DNA from: Streptomyces poriferorum
Lineage (GTDB): Bacteria > Actinomycetota > Actinomycetes > Streptomycetales > Streptomycetaceae
Assembly: GCF_019399235.1 (NCBI RefSeq)
Contig: NZ_JAELVH010000009.1
Span: 1 to 54,638 of the forward strand
Length of the DNA stretch: 54,638 nucleotides
Direction: 5' to 3'
Both the position numbers and the translations under genes were made by a program. Of the stretch, positions 41,700 to 49,263 are shown piece by piece (position 1 is the stretch's first letter; each line of letters begins with the position of its first letter). Below the pieces are notes generated by a model. It was not told the DNA's origin. It saw nothing but the letters and a program-made list of their open reading frames with translations, and made no database searches.

Positions 41700-42407
41700 A
41701 TGTCGACGACCCGTCACCTCGTCAACCGGCAGCGTCGCCTGGCCACCGTCGCCGCCGAACGCACCGCCGCACCCACACCCGTTCGCAAGCCCGTGGAACC
41801 AAGTACGGTCGCGGAGGAGTCACCGGACGAGCCGGAACAGCAGGAGGAGGAGAAGGAGCCGCCCTCCGGCCGGCCACCCCGGCCCCGCCCCCGTCTGCGG
41901 ATCACGCTGCCCGCTGTGCTCTGCGCCCTCACCGTCCTCCTCGGCGCCTTCGCCGCCTGGGCGTTCACCTCGGCGGCCACCCTGAACGACGATCCGGGCC
42001 GGCAGAACACCGCACTCACCGACATCGCCCGCACCAGCGAGGTGAAGGGCCAGATCACCGAGGCCGTCGGCGCGGTCTTCTCGTACAACTACGCCTCGCC
42101 CGCCAAGGCCGACGCCGCGGTGAAGAAGTACCTGACGGGCAAGGCCGTCCAGCAGCACGAGGACATGCTCGCCGAGGTTCGGGCGCAGGCGCCGAAGCAG
42201 AAGCTGGTCCTCACCACGACCGTCACCGAGAGCGGGGTGGAGCTGCTCGACGGCGACCGCGCCCGGCTCATCATCTTCGCCGACCAGAGCAACACCCGTA
42301 CGGGCAAGTCGGAGGAGACCACGTATGCCGCGGCCATGTTCGCCGTGGACGCTGTTCGCCGGGGCGGCGCCTGGCGGATCTCCGCCATCGACACGTTCAC
42401 CCGGTGA
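41700..42407 (+). CDS. MCE-associated membrane protein, copy 2 of type II
   Basis: A 235-residue protein. A charged cytoplasmic N-terminus (EESPDEPEQQEEEKEPPSG) precedes a membrane helix (LPAVLCALTVLLGAFAAWAFTSA) and an outer domain (NTALTDIARTSEVKGQITEAVGAVFSYNYASPAKA, KLVLTTTVTESGVELLDGDRARLIIFADQSNTRTGK, GGAWRISAIDTF). It aligns with the protein at 40324, though the N-terminal tails differ. The ATG at 41700 follows GAGAGG. The transglycosylase gene starts 21 bases after its stop. Confidence 0.82.
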   Translation: MSTTRHLVNRQRRLATVAAERTAAPTPVRKPVEPSTVAEESPDEPEQQEEEKEPPSGRPPRPRPRLRITLPAVLCALTVLLGAFAAWAFTSAATLNDDPGRQNTALTDIARTSEVKGQITEAVGAVFSYNYASPAKADAAVKKYLTGKAVQQHEDMLAEVRAQAPKQKLVLTTTVTESGVELLDGDRARLIIFADQSNTRTGKSEETTYAAAMFAVDAVRRGGAWRISAIDTFTR

Positions 42408-42428
42408 CCCGGGGAGAGGAGAGCACGC

Positions 42429-43706
42429 ATGAGGTTCAACGGCACCATGCGCCGCGGAATCGGCGGCACCGCAGCCGCCGTCGCCGCGATGGCAGCCCTC
42501 ACCGCGTCCCAGGCACCGGGACTCGTCGCCCATGACGAGGCGCGGCCGCAGAAAACGGAGACGGACGAGGTCAAGTGGTCGCAGATACCCAACGACGACT
42601 CCTACCACACCGAACTCCCGCCCCTGAAGAGTCCCGAGCCGCCGAAGCCCGGCGTCAAGCGGAGCAAGGCCGCCGTCCAGTCCTGGGCCGAGGCGGGAAT
42701 CCCGTCCACGGTGCTCGCCGCCTACCGCAAGGCGGAGAGCGCGCTGAGGAGCAGTGACCCGGGCTGTCGCCTGCCATGGCAGTTACTGGCGGCGATCGGC
42801 AAGGTCGAGTCCGGGCACGCGGCGGGCGGGCGGGTGGACACCCACGGCACGACGCTCTCCCCGATCCTGGGACCGGTGCTCAACGGCGCCGGGTTCGCGA
42901 ACATCCCTGACACGGACGGCGGCGCGTACGACGGGGACAAGACCTACGACCGGGCGGTCGGCCCGATGCAGTTCATCCCCTCGACCTGGGCGCACTGGGC
43001 GAGGGACGGCAACGGCGACGGACGCAGCGACCCGGGCAACATCTACGACGCGTCCCTGGCCGCCGGGGCCTATCTGTGCGCCGGCACCCGCGATCTGACG
43101 GTGCGCGCCGACCTCGACCGGGCGATCCTGAGCTACAACCACTCGGACACCTACCTGCGCACCGTGCTGTTGTGGCTGTCGTTCTACCGCGACGGTGTCC
43201 ACGTGGTGCCCGACGGCCAGGGGACGGTGCCCGGGAGCCCCGGCGCCGGCAGCCCGAACGAGCCGAAGCGTCCCGTGGGCGGGCCGGGCACGGGGGGCGA
43301 CGACAGCGACGGCGGTGGCGGCATCGAGGTCGGCCCGCAGCCCAGCCACTCCACGCGCCCGACCGCGCCGGGAACCGTCGACCCGGGCACGAGCCCCTCG
43401 CCTGGCGGCACGGACTCCCCGGACCCCGGCGGTTCCACGGATCCCGGCACCACGCCCGACCCCACCGACACCGGCTCCGCGAGCCCGGACCCGACGACGA
43501 CTCCCGACCCGACGACGACTCCCGACCCGGGCACCACCCCCGACCCCGGCACCACGCCGCCGGACCCGGGGGAGCCCGGCTGCCCGACGGACCCCGCGTC
43601 CCCGGACCCGACGGACACGACAGGCACCACGGAGACACCCGCGCCCGACCCGACGGACACCGAGGAGCCCTGCTCCACGGCATCGGTGCCGCCGGCCGCC
43701 GACTGA
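42429..43706 (+). CDS. Secreted lytic transglycosylase with a Pro/Thr-rich tail and a TTA codon
   Basis: A 425-residue exported enzyme that cleaves peptidoglycan glycan strands. After a signal region (MRRGIGGTAAAVAAMAALTASQAPG) comes an MltB-like SLT domain at about residues 80-265. The catalytic acid is Glu127 in IGKVESGH. Further motifs are VGPMQFIPSTWAHWA, an EF-hand-like calcium loop DGNGDGRSDPGN, and ILSYNHSDTYLRTVL. The tail (about 265-425) is built of PDPTTT/PDPGTT repeats, a wall-spanning or flexible stalk. Codon 119 (42783-42785) is TTA, so expression should need bldA. It is the last gene of the mce operon, 21 bases after its neighbour, and ends at a strong terminator. Confidence 0.88.
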   Translation: MRFNGTMRRGIGGTAAAVAAMAALTASQAPGLVAHDEARPQKTETDEVKWSQIPNDDSYHTELPPLKSPEPPKPGVKRSKAAVQSWAEAGIPSTVLAAYRKAESALRSSDPGCRLPWQLLAAIGKVESGHAAGGRVDTHGTTLSPILGPVLNGAGFANIPDTDGGAYDGDKTYDRAVGPMQFIPSTWAHWARDGNGDGRSDPGNIYDASLAAGAYLCAGTRDLTVRADLDRAILSYNHSDTYLRTVLLWLSFYRDGVHVVPDGQGTVPGSPGAGSPNEPKRPVGGPGTGGDDSDGGGGIEVGPQPSHSTRPTAPGTVDPGTSPSPGGTDSPDPGGSTDPGTTPDPTDTGSASPDPTTTPDPTTTPDPGTTPDPGTTPPDPGEPGCPTDPASPDPTDTTGTTETPAPDPTDTEEPCSTASVPPAAD

Positions 43707-43711
43707 GCACC

Positions 43712-43738
43712 GGCGGGCGGTGGCCTCAGCCGCCCGCC
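43712..43738. terminator. Bidirectional terminator at the end of the mce operon
   Basis: GGCGGGCGG (43712-43720) pairs perfectly with CCGCCCGCC (43730-43738) across a 9-base loop. It starts 6 bases after the transglycosylase stop, and one arm overlaps the last codons of the convergent ligase gene. Confidence 0.7.
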
Positions 43739-44790
43739 GACAACACAGCGGCCAGGTCGTACCGCACCACCTCTTCCAATTGCGCGTACGTGCAACTGGC
43801 GGGGGTGCGGTCCGGCCGCCACCGGCGGAACTGGGTCGTGTGCCGGAACCGGTCGCCCTCCATGTGGTCGTACGCCACCTCCAGGACCCGCTCCGGACGC
43901 AGCGCCACCCAGGACATGTCCTTCTTGCCCGACCAGCGGCTCGGTGCGCCGGGCATCCGGGAGCCCTCGTGCGCCTCGGCATCCCCCCAGGAACCCCACG
44001 GGTGCCCGGCGACATCGGTCACCAGGGGTTCGAGTTCGCCGACCAGTTCGGCGCGGCGCTTCATGGGGAAGGCCGCGCAGACGCCCACGTGCTGCAGGGT
44101 TCCCCGGTCGTCGTAGAGCCCCAGCAGCAGCGAGCCGACGATCGGGCCGCTCTTGTGGAAGCGGTAGCCCGCCACCACGCAGTCGGCGGTCCGCTCGTGC
44201 TTGATCTTGTACATGGCACGTGTGTCCGGCCGGTACGGCAGATCGAGCGGCTTGGCGACGATCCCGTCCAGGCCCGCTCCCTCGTACCGCTCGAACCACT
44301 CCTGCGCCACGGCCGGATCGGTGGTCGACGGAGCGAGGTGGACCGGGGCCGAGGCGTCGGCCAGGGCGGCCTCCAGTACCGTCCGCCGGTCCGACTGCGG
44401 GGTGTCCAGGAGCGAGTCGTCGCCCAGCGCGAGGAGATCGAACGCGACCAGGCTCGCCGGGGTCTGCTCGGCCAGCAGCCGGACCCGGGAGTCGGCCGGG
44501 TGGATGCGCTCGCTCAGCCGGTCGAAGTCCAGCCGGCCGTCGTACGCCACCACGATCTCGCCGTCGACGACACAGCGTGGGGGCAGATTCTGCCGGACCG
44601 CGGTGACCACCTCGGGGAAGTAGCGGGTCAGGGGCTTGCCGGTACGGCTGCCGATCACCACCTCGTCCCCGTCCCGGTGCACGATCGCCCGGAAGCCGTC
44701 CCACTTCGCCTCGTAACTCATGCCCGGCGGGATCCGTTTCACGGACTTCGCGAGCATCGGCTTCACAGGCGGCATCACCGGCAGATCCAT
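43726..44790 (-). CDS. ligC: ATP-dependent DNA ligase, LigC type
   Basis: A 354-residue ligase. The nucleotidyl-transfer motif is EAKWDG, with Lys29 as the AMP-accepting residue. Other core motifs: GEIVVAYDG, VAFDLLAL, EGLDGIVAK-like GAGLDGIVAKPLD, and YKIKHERTADCVVAGY. A C-terminal OB-fold domain follows (VGSLLLGLYDDRGTLQHVGVCAAF... RPERVLEVAYDHME). It has no polymerase or nuclease domain, which makes it LigC-like, not a full LigD. It should seal nicks in double-strand-break or base-excision repair. The ATG at 44790 (MDLPVMPPV) matches the family N-terminus. It is divergent from the primase-polymerase gene. Confidence 0.9.
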   Translation of the reverse strand: MDLPVMPPVKPMLAKSVKRIPPGMSYEAKWDGFRAIVHRDGDEVVIGSRTGKPLTRYFPEVVTAVRQNLPPRCVVDGEIVVAYDGRLDFDRLSERIHPADSRVRLLAEQTPASLVAFDLLALGDDSLLDTPQSDRRTVLEAALADASAPVHLAPSTTDPAVAQEWFERYEGAGLDGIVAKPLDLPYRPDTRAMYKIKHERTADCVVAGYRFHKSGPIVGSLLLGLYDDRGTLQHVGVCAAFPMKRRAELVGELEPLVTDVAGHPWGSWGDAEAHEGSRMPGAPSRWSGKKDMSWVALRPERVLEVAYDHMEGDRFRHTTQFRRWRPDRTPASCTYAQLEEVVRYDLAAVLSAGG

Positions 44791-44866
44791 GCCCCGATTG
44801 TGAACCGTGCGGCGACCGGAGTCTTCCGATATGCGGCATATGTGTGCCCCGCCTACCGTGGCCGAC

Positions 44867-45898
44867 ATGGCAGCAGCGGGCAAAGCGGTGGAGCTGGAAG
44901 CAGCGGGACGGGCCGTACGGCTGTCCAGTCCGGACAAGATCTACTTCCCGGAGAAGGGCTACACGAAGAGGGACGTGGCCGAGTACTTCCTGGCCGTGGG
45001 CCCCGGAATCCTGCGTGCCCTGCGCAACCGGCCCACCACGCTCCAGCGGTTCGTGGACGGGGTCGAGGGCGAGTTCTTCTACCAGAAGCGCGCCCCGAAG
45101 AACCTCCCCGAATGGATCCCCACCACGGAGATCTCCTTCCCCAGCGGCCGGTCCGCCCGCGAGATGTGCCCCACCGAGGTCGCCGCCGTCATCTGGGCGG
45201 CCAACCTCGGGACGCTCACCTTCCATCCCTGGCCCGTCCGCGGCGGCGACACCGACCACCCCGACGAGCTCCGCATCGACCTGGACCCGCAGCCCGGCAC
45301 CGACTACTCCGACGCCGTCCGGGCCGCACATGAGCTGCGCGCGGTCCTGGACGAGCACGGGCTGCGCGGCTGGCCCAAGACCTCCGGCGGCCGGGGCATG
45401 CACGTCTTCGTGCCCATCGAGGCCCGCTGGACGTTCACCGAGGTCCGGCGGGCGGCCATCGCGGTGGGGCGCGAGCTGGAGAGCCGGATGCCCGACCGGG
45501 TGACGACCGCCTGGTGGAAGGAGGAGCGCGGCGAGCGGATCTTCGTCGACTACAACCAGACGGCCAGGGACCGCACGATCGCCTCCGCCTACTCCGTACG
45601 CCCCCGTCCGCACGCCCCGGTCTCCGCCCCGCTGCGCTGGGACGAGATCGACGACGCCGAGCCGCGCGACTTCGACATCAGGACCATGCCCGTGCGCTAC
45701 GCGGAACTGGGCGATGTGCACGAGGACATGGACCAGGAGGCCTTCCGCCTCGACTCACTGCTGGAGCTCGCCGACCGCCACGAGAGCGACGGCGGCCCGG
45801 GCGACCTGCCCTACCCGCCGGAGTACCCGAAGATGCCGGGCGAACCGAAACGCGTACAGCCCAGCCGCGCCCGCCACGACGAGGACAGCGAAGCATGA
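44867..45898 (+). CDS. Stand-alone LigD-type primase-polymerase (PolDom)
   Basis: A 343-residue archaeo-eukaryotic-primase-like polymerase. The N-terminal region (LSSPDKIYFPEKGYTKRDVAEYFLAVGPGILRALRNRPTTLQRFVDG) and EFFYQKRAPKNLPEW are typical of LigD polymerase domains. The metal-binding motif is RIDLDPQPG, with Asp138 and Asp140, and SGGRGMHVFVPI holds the conserved Ser/His region. These enzymes add nucleotides or ribonucleotides at broken ends in non-homologous end joining. The ATG at 44867 is chosen; in-frame starts upstream exist. Ligase and polymerase are on separate, divergent genes with a 76-base shared promoter region. No ku gene is visible. Confidence 0.88.
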   Translation: MAAAGKAVELEAAGRAVRLSSPDKIYFPEKGYTKRDVAEYFLAVGPGILRALRNRPTTLQRFVDGVEGEFFYQKRAPKNLPEWIPTTEISFPSGRSAREMCPTEVAAVIWAANLGTLTFHPWPVRGGDTDHPDELRIDLDPQPGTDYSDAVRAAHELRAVLDEHGLRGWPKTSGGRGMHVFVPIEARWTFTEVRRAAIAVGRELESRMPDRVTTAWWKEERGERIFVDYNQTARDRTIASAYSVRPRPHAPVSAPLRWDEIDDAEPRDFDIRTMPVRYAELGDVHEDMDQEAFRLDSLLELADRHESDGGPGDLPYPPEYPKMPGEPKRVQPSRARHDEDSEA

Positions 45899-47010
45899 GC
45901 ACCTCCGGTCAGGAGCCCGAGCCGGGCCACGGGACGCGGCCCGAGGAACCGCACGAGGCACGTCACGGGGCGCACAGCAGGCCGCTGACCAGGGGAGAGA
46001 AATGGGCGGCGTACAAGGAGTCGCCCTACTTCCCGGCGACGGTCCTGCTGTTCATCCTCGCCGCGGCCGCGGGGCTCTTCGCCGGCTCGTACACGTACGC
46101 CATGGCCAATCCGACCCCCCACCGGATTCCGACAGCCGTGGTCAGCCAGCCGGACACGGCCCGCGGCAAGGAGTTCGTCGCCGCGATGGACAAGGCCCTC
46201 GACGCCTCCCTCGTCATCCATGTCTACCGGACGCCGGCCGCGGCGCGTGAGGCGCTGGAGGACCAGCAGGTCTTCACGATCGTGCGCTCCGGCAGCCGCG
46301 GGGTGGAGCTCGACGTGGCCAGTGCCTCGGGCGCGGCCGTCGCCCAACTGCTCGCCGAATCCGCCGTGAAGGTGGGCGACACGCTGGGCATCCCCGTCGC
46401 CGTCGCGGACGTCAAGCCGCTCCAGAAGGGCGACCCCCGCGGACTCGCGCTCTTCTACATCTCGCTCGCCGCCGTGATCGTGGGCTTCGTCGGCTCCATC
46501 CAGCTGAGCGTGCACGCCAGGAGCCTGATCCCCCTGGAACGGATCGCGTTCACCATCGCCTACTCGCTGCTGGGAGCCTTCGCCATCGCCGCGGTGGTGG
46601 ACTGGCTGCTGGGCGCCGTCGATCTGCCCTTCGCCGAGTCCTGGCTGATCCTGGCGTTCACGATGTTCACCTCGGGCATGGTCTTCACCATGTTCAACAC
46701 CCTGATGGGGCGGTGGGCCATGCTCCCGACCTGGGGCGTGATGGTGCTGCTGGGCAACCCGTCCTCCGGCGGGGCCGTGTCCTGGCCGCTGCTGCCCTCA
46801 CTGCTCGGGCACATCGGACGCTGGCTGCCGCCGGGCGCCTCCGTCAACGCGCAGCACACCGCCGTCTACTACCAGGGCCACCAGAAGATCTTCCCCTTCC
46901 TGGTGCTCGCGGTCTGGTGCCTGGTCTCCATCACGGTCTTCTGGGTGTGGCGCCACCGGCACCCGGGAGGCCGCGACCACATGCCGGAGCATGCGGCCGC
47001 GGCCACCTGA
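45895..47010 (+). CDS. Multi-pass membrane protein with a large outer loop
   Basis: A 371-residue membrane protein. A charged N-terminal tail, one helix (SPYFPATVLLFILAAAAGLFAGSYTYAM), an outer domain of about 130 residues (HRIPTAVVSQPDTARGKEFVAAMDKALDASLVIHVYRTPAAAREALEDQQVFTIVR) and then five or six helices (LFYISLAAVIVGFVGSIQLSV, IAYSLLGAFAIAAVVDWLLG, ILAFTMFTSGMVFTMFNTLMG, FPFLVLAVWCLVSITVFWVW). This arrangement resembles ABC-2/YhgE-Pip-type or DUF3533 membrane proteins; I cannot assign it firmly. It overlaps the polymerase stop by 4 bases, so it is co-transcribed with it, although a functional link is not evident. Confidence 0.65.
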   Translation: MSTSGQEPEPGHGTRPEEPHEARHGAHSRPLTRGEKWAAYKESPYFPATVLLFILAAAAGLFAGSYTYAMANPTPHRIPTAVVSQPDTARGKEFVAAMDKALDASLVIHVYRTPAAAREALEDQQVFTIVRSGSRGVELDVASASGAAVAQLLAESAVKVGDTLGIPVAVADVKPLQKGDPRGLALFYISLAAVIVGFVGSIQLSVHARSLIPLERIAFTIAYSLLGAFAIAAVVDWLLGAVDLPFAESWLILAFTMFTSGMVFTMFNTLMGRWAMLPTWGVMVLLGNPSSGGAVSWPLLPSLLGHIGRWLPPGASVNAQHTAVYYQGHQKIFPFLVLAVWCLVSITVFWVWRHRHPGGRDHMPEHAAAAT

Positions 47011-47025
47011 CGCCGAACGGTACGG

Positions 47026-49263
47026 CTACAGCTCCTTGATCCGGATGTCCCGGTAGGAGATCACGTCCGAGGTGCTGTGGACCTGGAGCCCGATGTAGCC
47101 GGAGGCGTACCGCCGGCCGTCGGTGCCCGGGTCGTCACCCCGCGGCGGCTCGAAGACCTGACCGCCGGTGTTGTCGAACTCGTTGAGCAGGACACCGTTG
47201 CGGTAGATCGAGTAGTGCTGGTCCACCACCCGGATCTCGTAGTCGTTCCAGGTGCCCTTGGGGGTGACCCCGGCGCCCGCGAGACCCACCCGGTCGAATC
47301 CGTAGACGGATCCGGTCTTGTACATGTCGCCGTCCGGCCGGTCGTTGACCTGGATCTCATGGCCGTACTTGATGGCGACCCACTCCGGATTCGGCTCCTC
47401 CGGATTGTCGTGGACGTTCGGGAAGCGTACGAACACCCCGCCGTTGGCGTTGCCCGTGCCGGGCGCGTCGTCCCGCCACTGGAGCTTCAGCGAGAAGTCC
47501 CCGTACTGGCGGCCCGGGAACCACAGCATGCCCATGCCGTCCACCGTGGTGGAACTGGTGATCGAGCTGTCCGCCTCGTTGAGCGCGAACTGCCCGCCAC
47601 CCACCTGCTGCCACTTGGCGAGCGAGGCGGCCGTGCCGTCGAAGAGCTTGCTGTAGCCCTCGTCCTGGCCCGGCTTGCCGATGCCGGACTGCTTGGCCGC
47701 CCGGTAGATCTTCTTGTGCTCGCGGGCGTCGATCACCCCGGCGGTGAGCAGCTTGTCGAGGACCTTGTCGACGTGCTTGAGGAACAGCGCGTGCGAGGAC
47801 CAGTCCTTCTCGTCCTCGATCAGCTCGTTGATCGTGCAGCGGTTTCCGGTGATGCGGTTGGGGACCCCGGTGTCGACGGTGCCCACGATGACGGTGAGAC
47901 GTTCGTCGAACTCCGGGCAGTTGGGCGCCGGGACGCCGCCGCTCTGCGCGATGGTGAACGACGTCTGCTTCGCCTCGGAGGTGTTCCCCGCCTTGTCCGT
48001 GGCCCGGTGGGCGACCGTGTGGTAGCCGATCCGGTCGACGATGACGGTGGCCGTGTACGCGAGGTACGGGCCGCCGTCCAGGGAGTACTCGACCTTGTCC
48101 ACCCCGCTGTCGGCGTCGGTCGCGGTGACCGTCACCTTGGCGCTGGTGAGGTAGGCGCCGTCCGAGTTCTTGTCGCCCTCGACCTTCGCGGACGTCTCGG
48201 GCGCCGTCGTGTCCTGGGTGGGAGGCTCGACGACGGTGAAGTCCACCGCCTTCTCCGCGGCCGCGTTGCCGGCCTTGTCGGTGGCCCGGTAGCGGACCTT
48301 CTGCGCCCCCACCGCGTGGACCATCACGGGACCGGCGTACGCCTGCCAGGCGCCGTCCGCCCCGAGCGCGTACTCGATGGTGTTGACGCCCGAACCTGTG
48401 TCGGACGCGGTGACGGTGACCGTCGCCATGCCCAGGTACCGGCCCTGGTCGTCCTTCTCCCCGGACACGGTCGCCGAGGTCTCGGGCGCCGTCGTGTCGT
48501 CCGTCGGCGGAGCGGCGACCGTGAACTCGGCCGTCTTCTCCGCGGCCGCGTTGCCCGCCTTGTCGGTGGCCCGGTACCGGATGGCGTGCGAGCCGACCTC
48601 GTTCACGACGACCGGCACCGTGTACGGCTGCCAGGCGCCGTCCGCCCCGACCGCGTACTCGACGGTGTCGACGCCCGAGCCCTCGTCGGTGGCGGCGAGG
48701 GTGACCGTGGCCTGACCGATGTACGCGCCGTCGGCGTTCTTGTCGCCGTCGACCTTCGCCGAGGTCTCGGGCGCGGTGGTGTCCTCGCCGCCGCCCCCGT
48801 CGGTCACGGTCAGGATGCCCTGCATCGCCTCGTGCCCCGGCATGGTGCAGTGGTAGAAGTACCGGCCGGGGGAGAGGGTGACCTCCGCCGTCTGCTTGCC
48901 GTCCTGGTCGTCGCCCGGGTTCGCCAGCAGGTTCAGCGGGACGTCGTTGTTGAACTCCGGGTCCGACACGCTGAAGGTCAGCGTGTGCGGCATGCCCGTC
49001 GTGTTGCCGGTCGCCTCACTGTTCTCGAAGACGATGGTCGCCTTGCCGGCCACCGCCGTCTTCGGCGCGGAGAGGTAGTGGTCGATGGGGTTGCCCGCCG
49101 TCCAGGTCAGCACCTGGTCGGCCGCCGCGTCCGCCGGCGCCGCCGCACGGCCGTACGCCGCCGTCGACGTCAGCCCCAGCACCATCAGGAACGACCCCAG
49201 CAGCGCGAGCCAGAGCCGCGCGGGCCTCAGCCGCCTTCGGAAGAAGATCGAACGGTGACTCAC
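47026..49263 (-). CDS. Secreted cupredoxin / triple-repeat / DUF1080 protein
   Basis: A 745-residue exported protein. A signal peptide (LWLALLGSFLMVLGLTSTAAYG) precedes a cupredoxin domain at about 48-155 with likely copper ligands His93, Cys139, His144 and Met147 (MPHTLTF, FYHCTMPGHEAM). Three repeats of about 95 residues follow (OmpL47/Ig-like; each starts DTTAPETSA and contains YRATDKAGN or HRATDKAGN). From about 540 comes a 3-keto-disaccharide hydrolase (DUF1080) domain (GYSKLFDGTAASLAKWQQVGGGQF, GMLWFPGRQYGDFSLKLQWRDDA, NDYEIRVVDQHYSIYRNGVLLNEF, GYIGLQVHS). The GTG at 49263 overlaps the stop of the dehydrogenase gene (GTGA). A role in oxidative sugar breakdown outside the cell is inferred. 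Confidence 0.85.
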   Translation of the reverse strand: MSHRSIFFRRRLRPARLWLALLGSFLMVLGLTSTAAYGRAAAPADAAADQVLTWTAGNPIDHYLSAPKTAVAGKATIVFENSEATGNTTGMPHTLTFSVSDPEFNNDVPLNLLANPGDDQDGKQTAEVTLSPGRYFYHCTMPGHEAMQGILTVTDGGGGEDTTAPETSAKVDGDKNADGAYIGQATVTLAATDEGSGVDTVEYAVGADGAWQPYTVPVVVNEVGSHAIRYRATDKAGNAAAEKTAEFTVAAPPTDDTTAPETSATVSGEKDDQGRYLGMATVTVTASDTGSGVNTIEYALGADGAWQAYAGPVMVHAVGAQKVRYRATDKAGNAAAEKAVDFTVVEPPTQDTTAPETSAKVEGDKNSDGAYLTSAKVTVTATDADSGVDKVEYSLDGGPYLAYTATVIVDRIGYHTVAHRATDKAGNTSEAKQTSFTIAQSGGVPAPNCPEFDERLTVIVGTVDTGVPNRITGNRCTINELIEDEKDWSSHALFLKHVDKVLDKLLTAGVIDAREHKKIYRAAKQSGIGKPGQDEGYSKLFDGTAASLAKWQQVGGGQFALNEADSSITSSTTVDGMGMLWFPGRQYGDFSLKLQWRDDAPGTGNANGGVFVRFPNVHDNPEEPNPEWVAIKYGHEIQVNDRPDGDMYKTGSVYGFDRVGLAGAGVTPKGTWNDYEIRVVDQHYSIYRNGVLLNEFDNTGGQVFEPPRGDDPGTDGRRYASGYIGLQVHSTSDVISYRDIRIKEL

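Noticed and set aside
43480..43560. Tandem GACCCGACGACGACTCCC-type repeats as a CRISPR array
   Set aside because: They are in-frame codon repeats that encode the Pro/Thr tail of the transglycosylase; there are no spacers.
43184..45721. An 845-codon open frame on the minus strand across the ligase/polymerase region
   Set aside because: It crosses several well-supported genes on both strands and has no recognisable domain.
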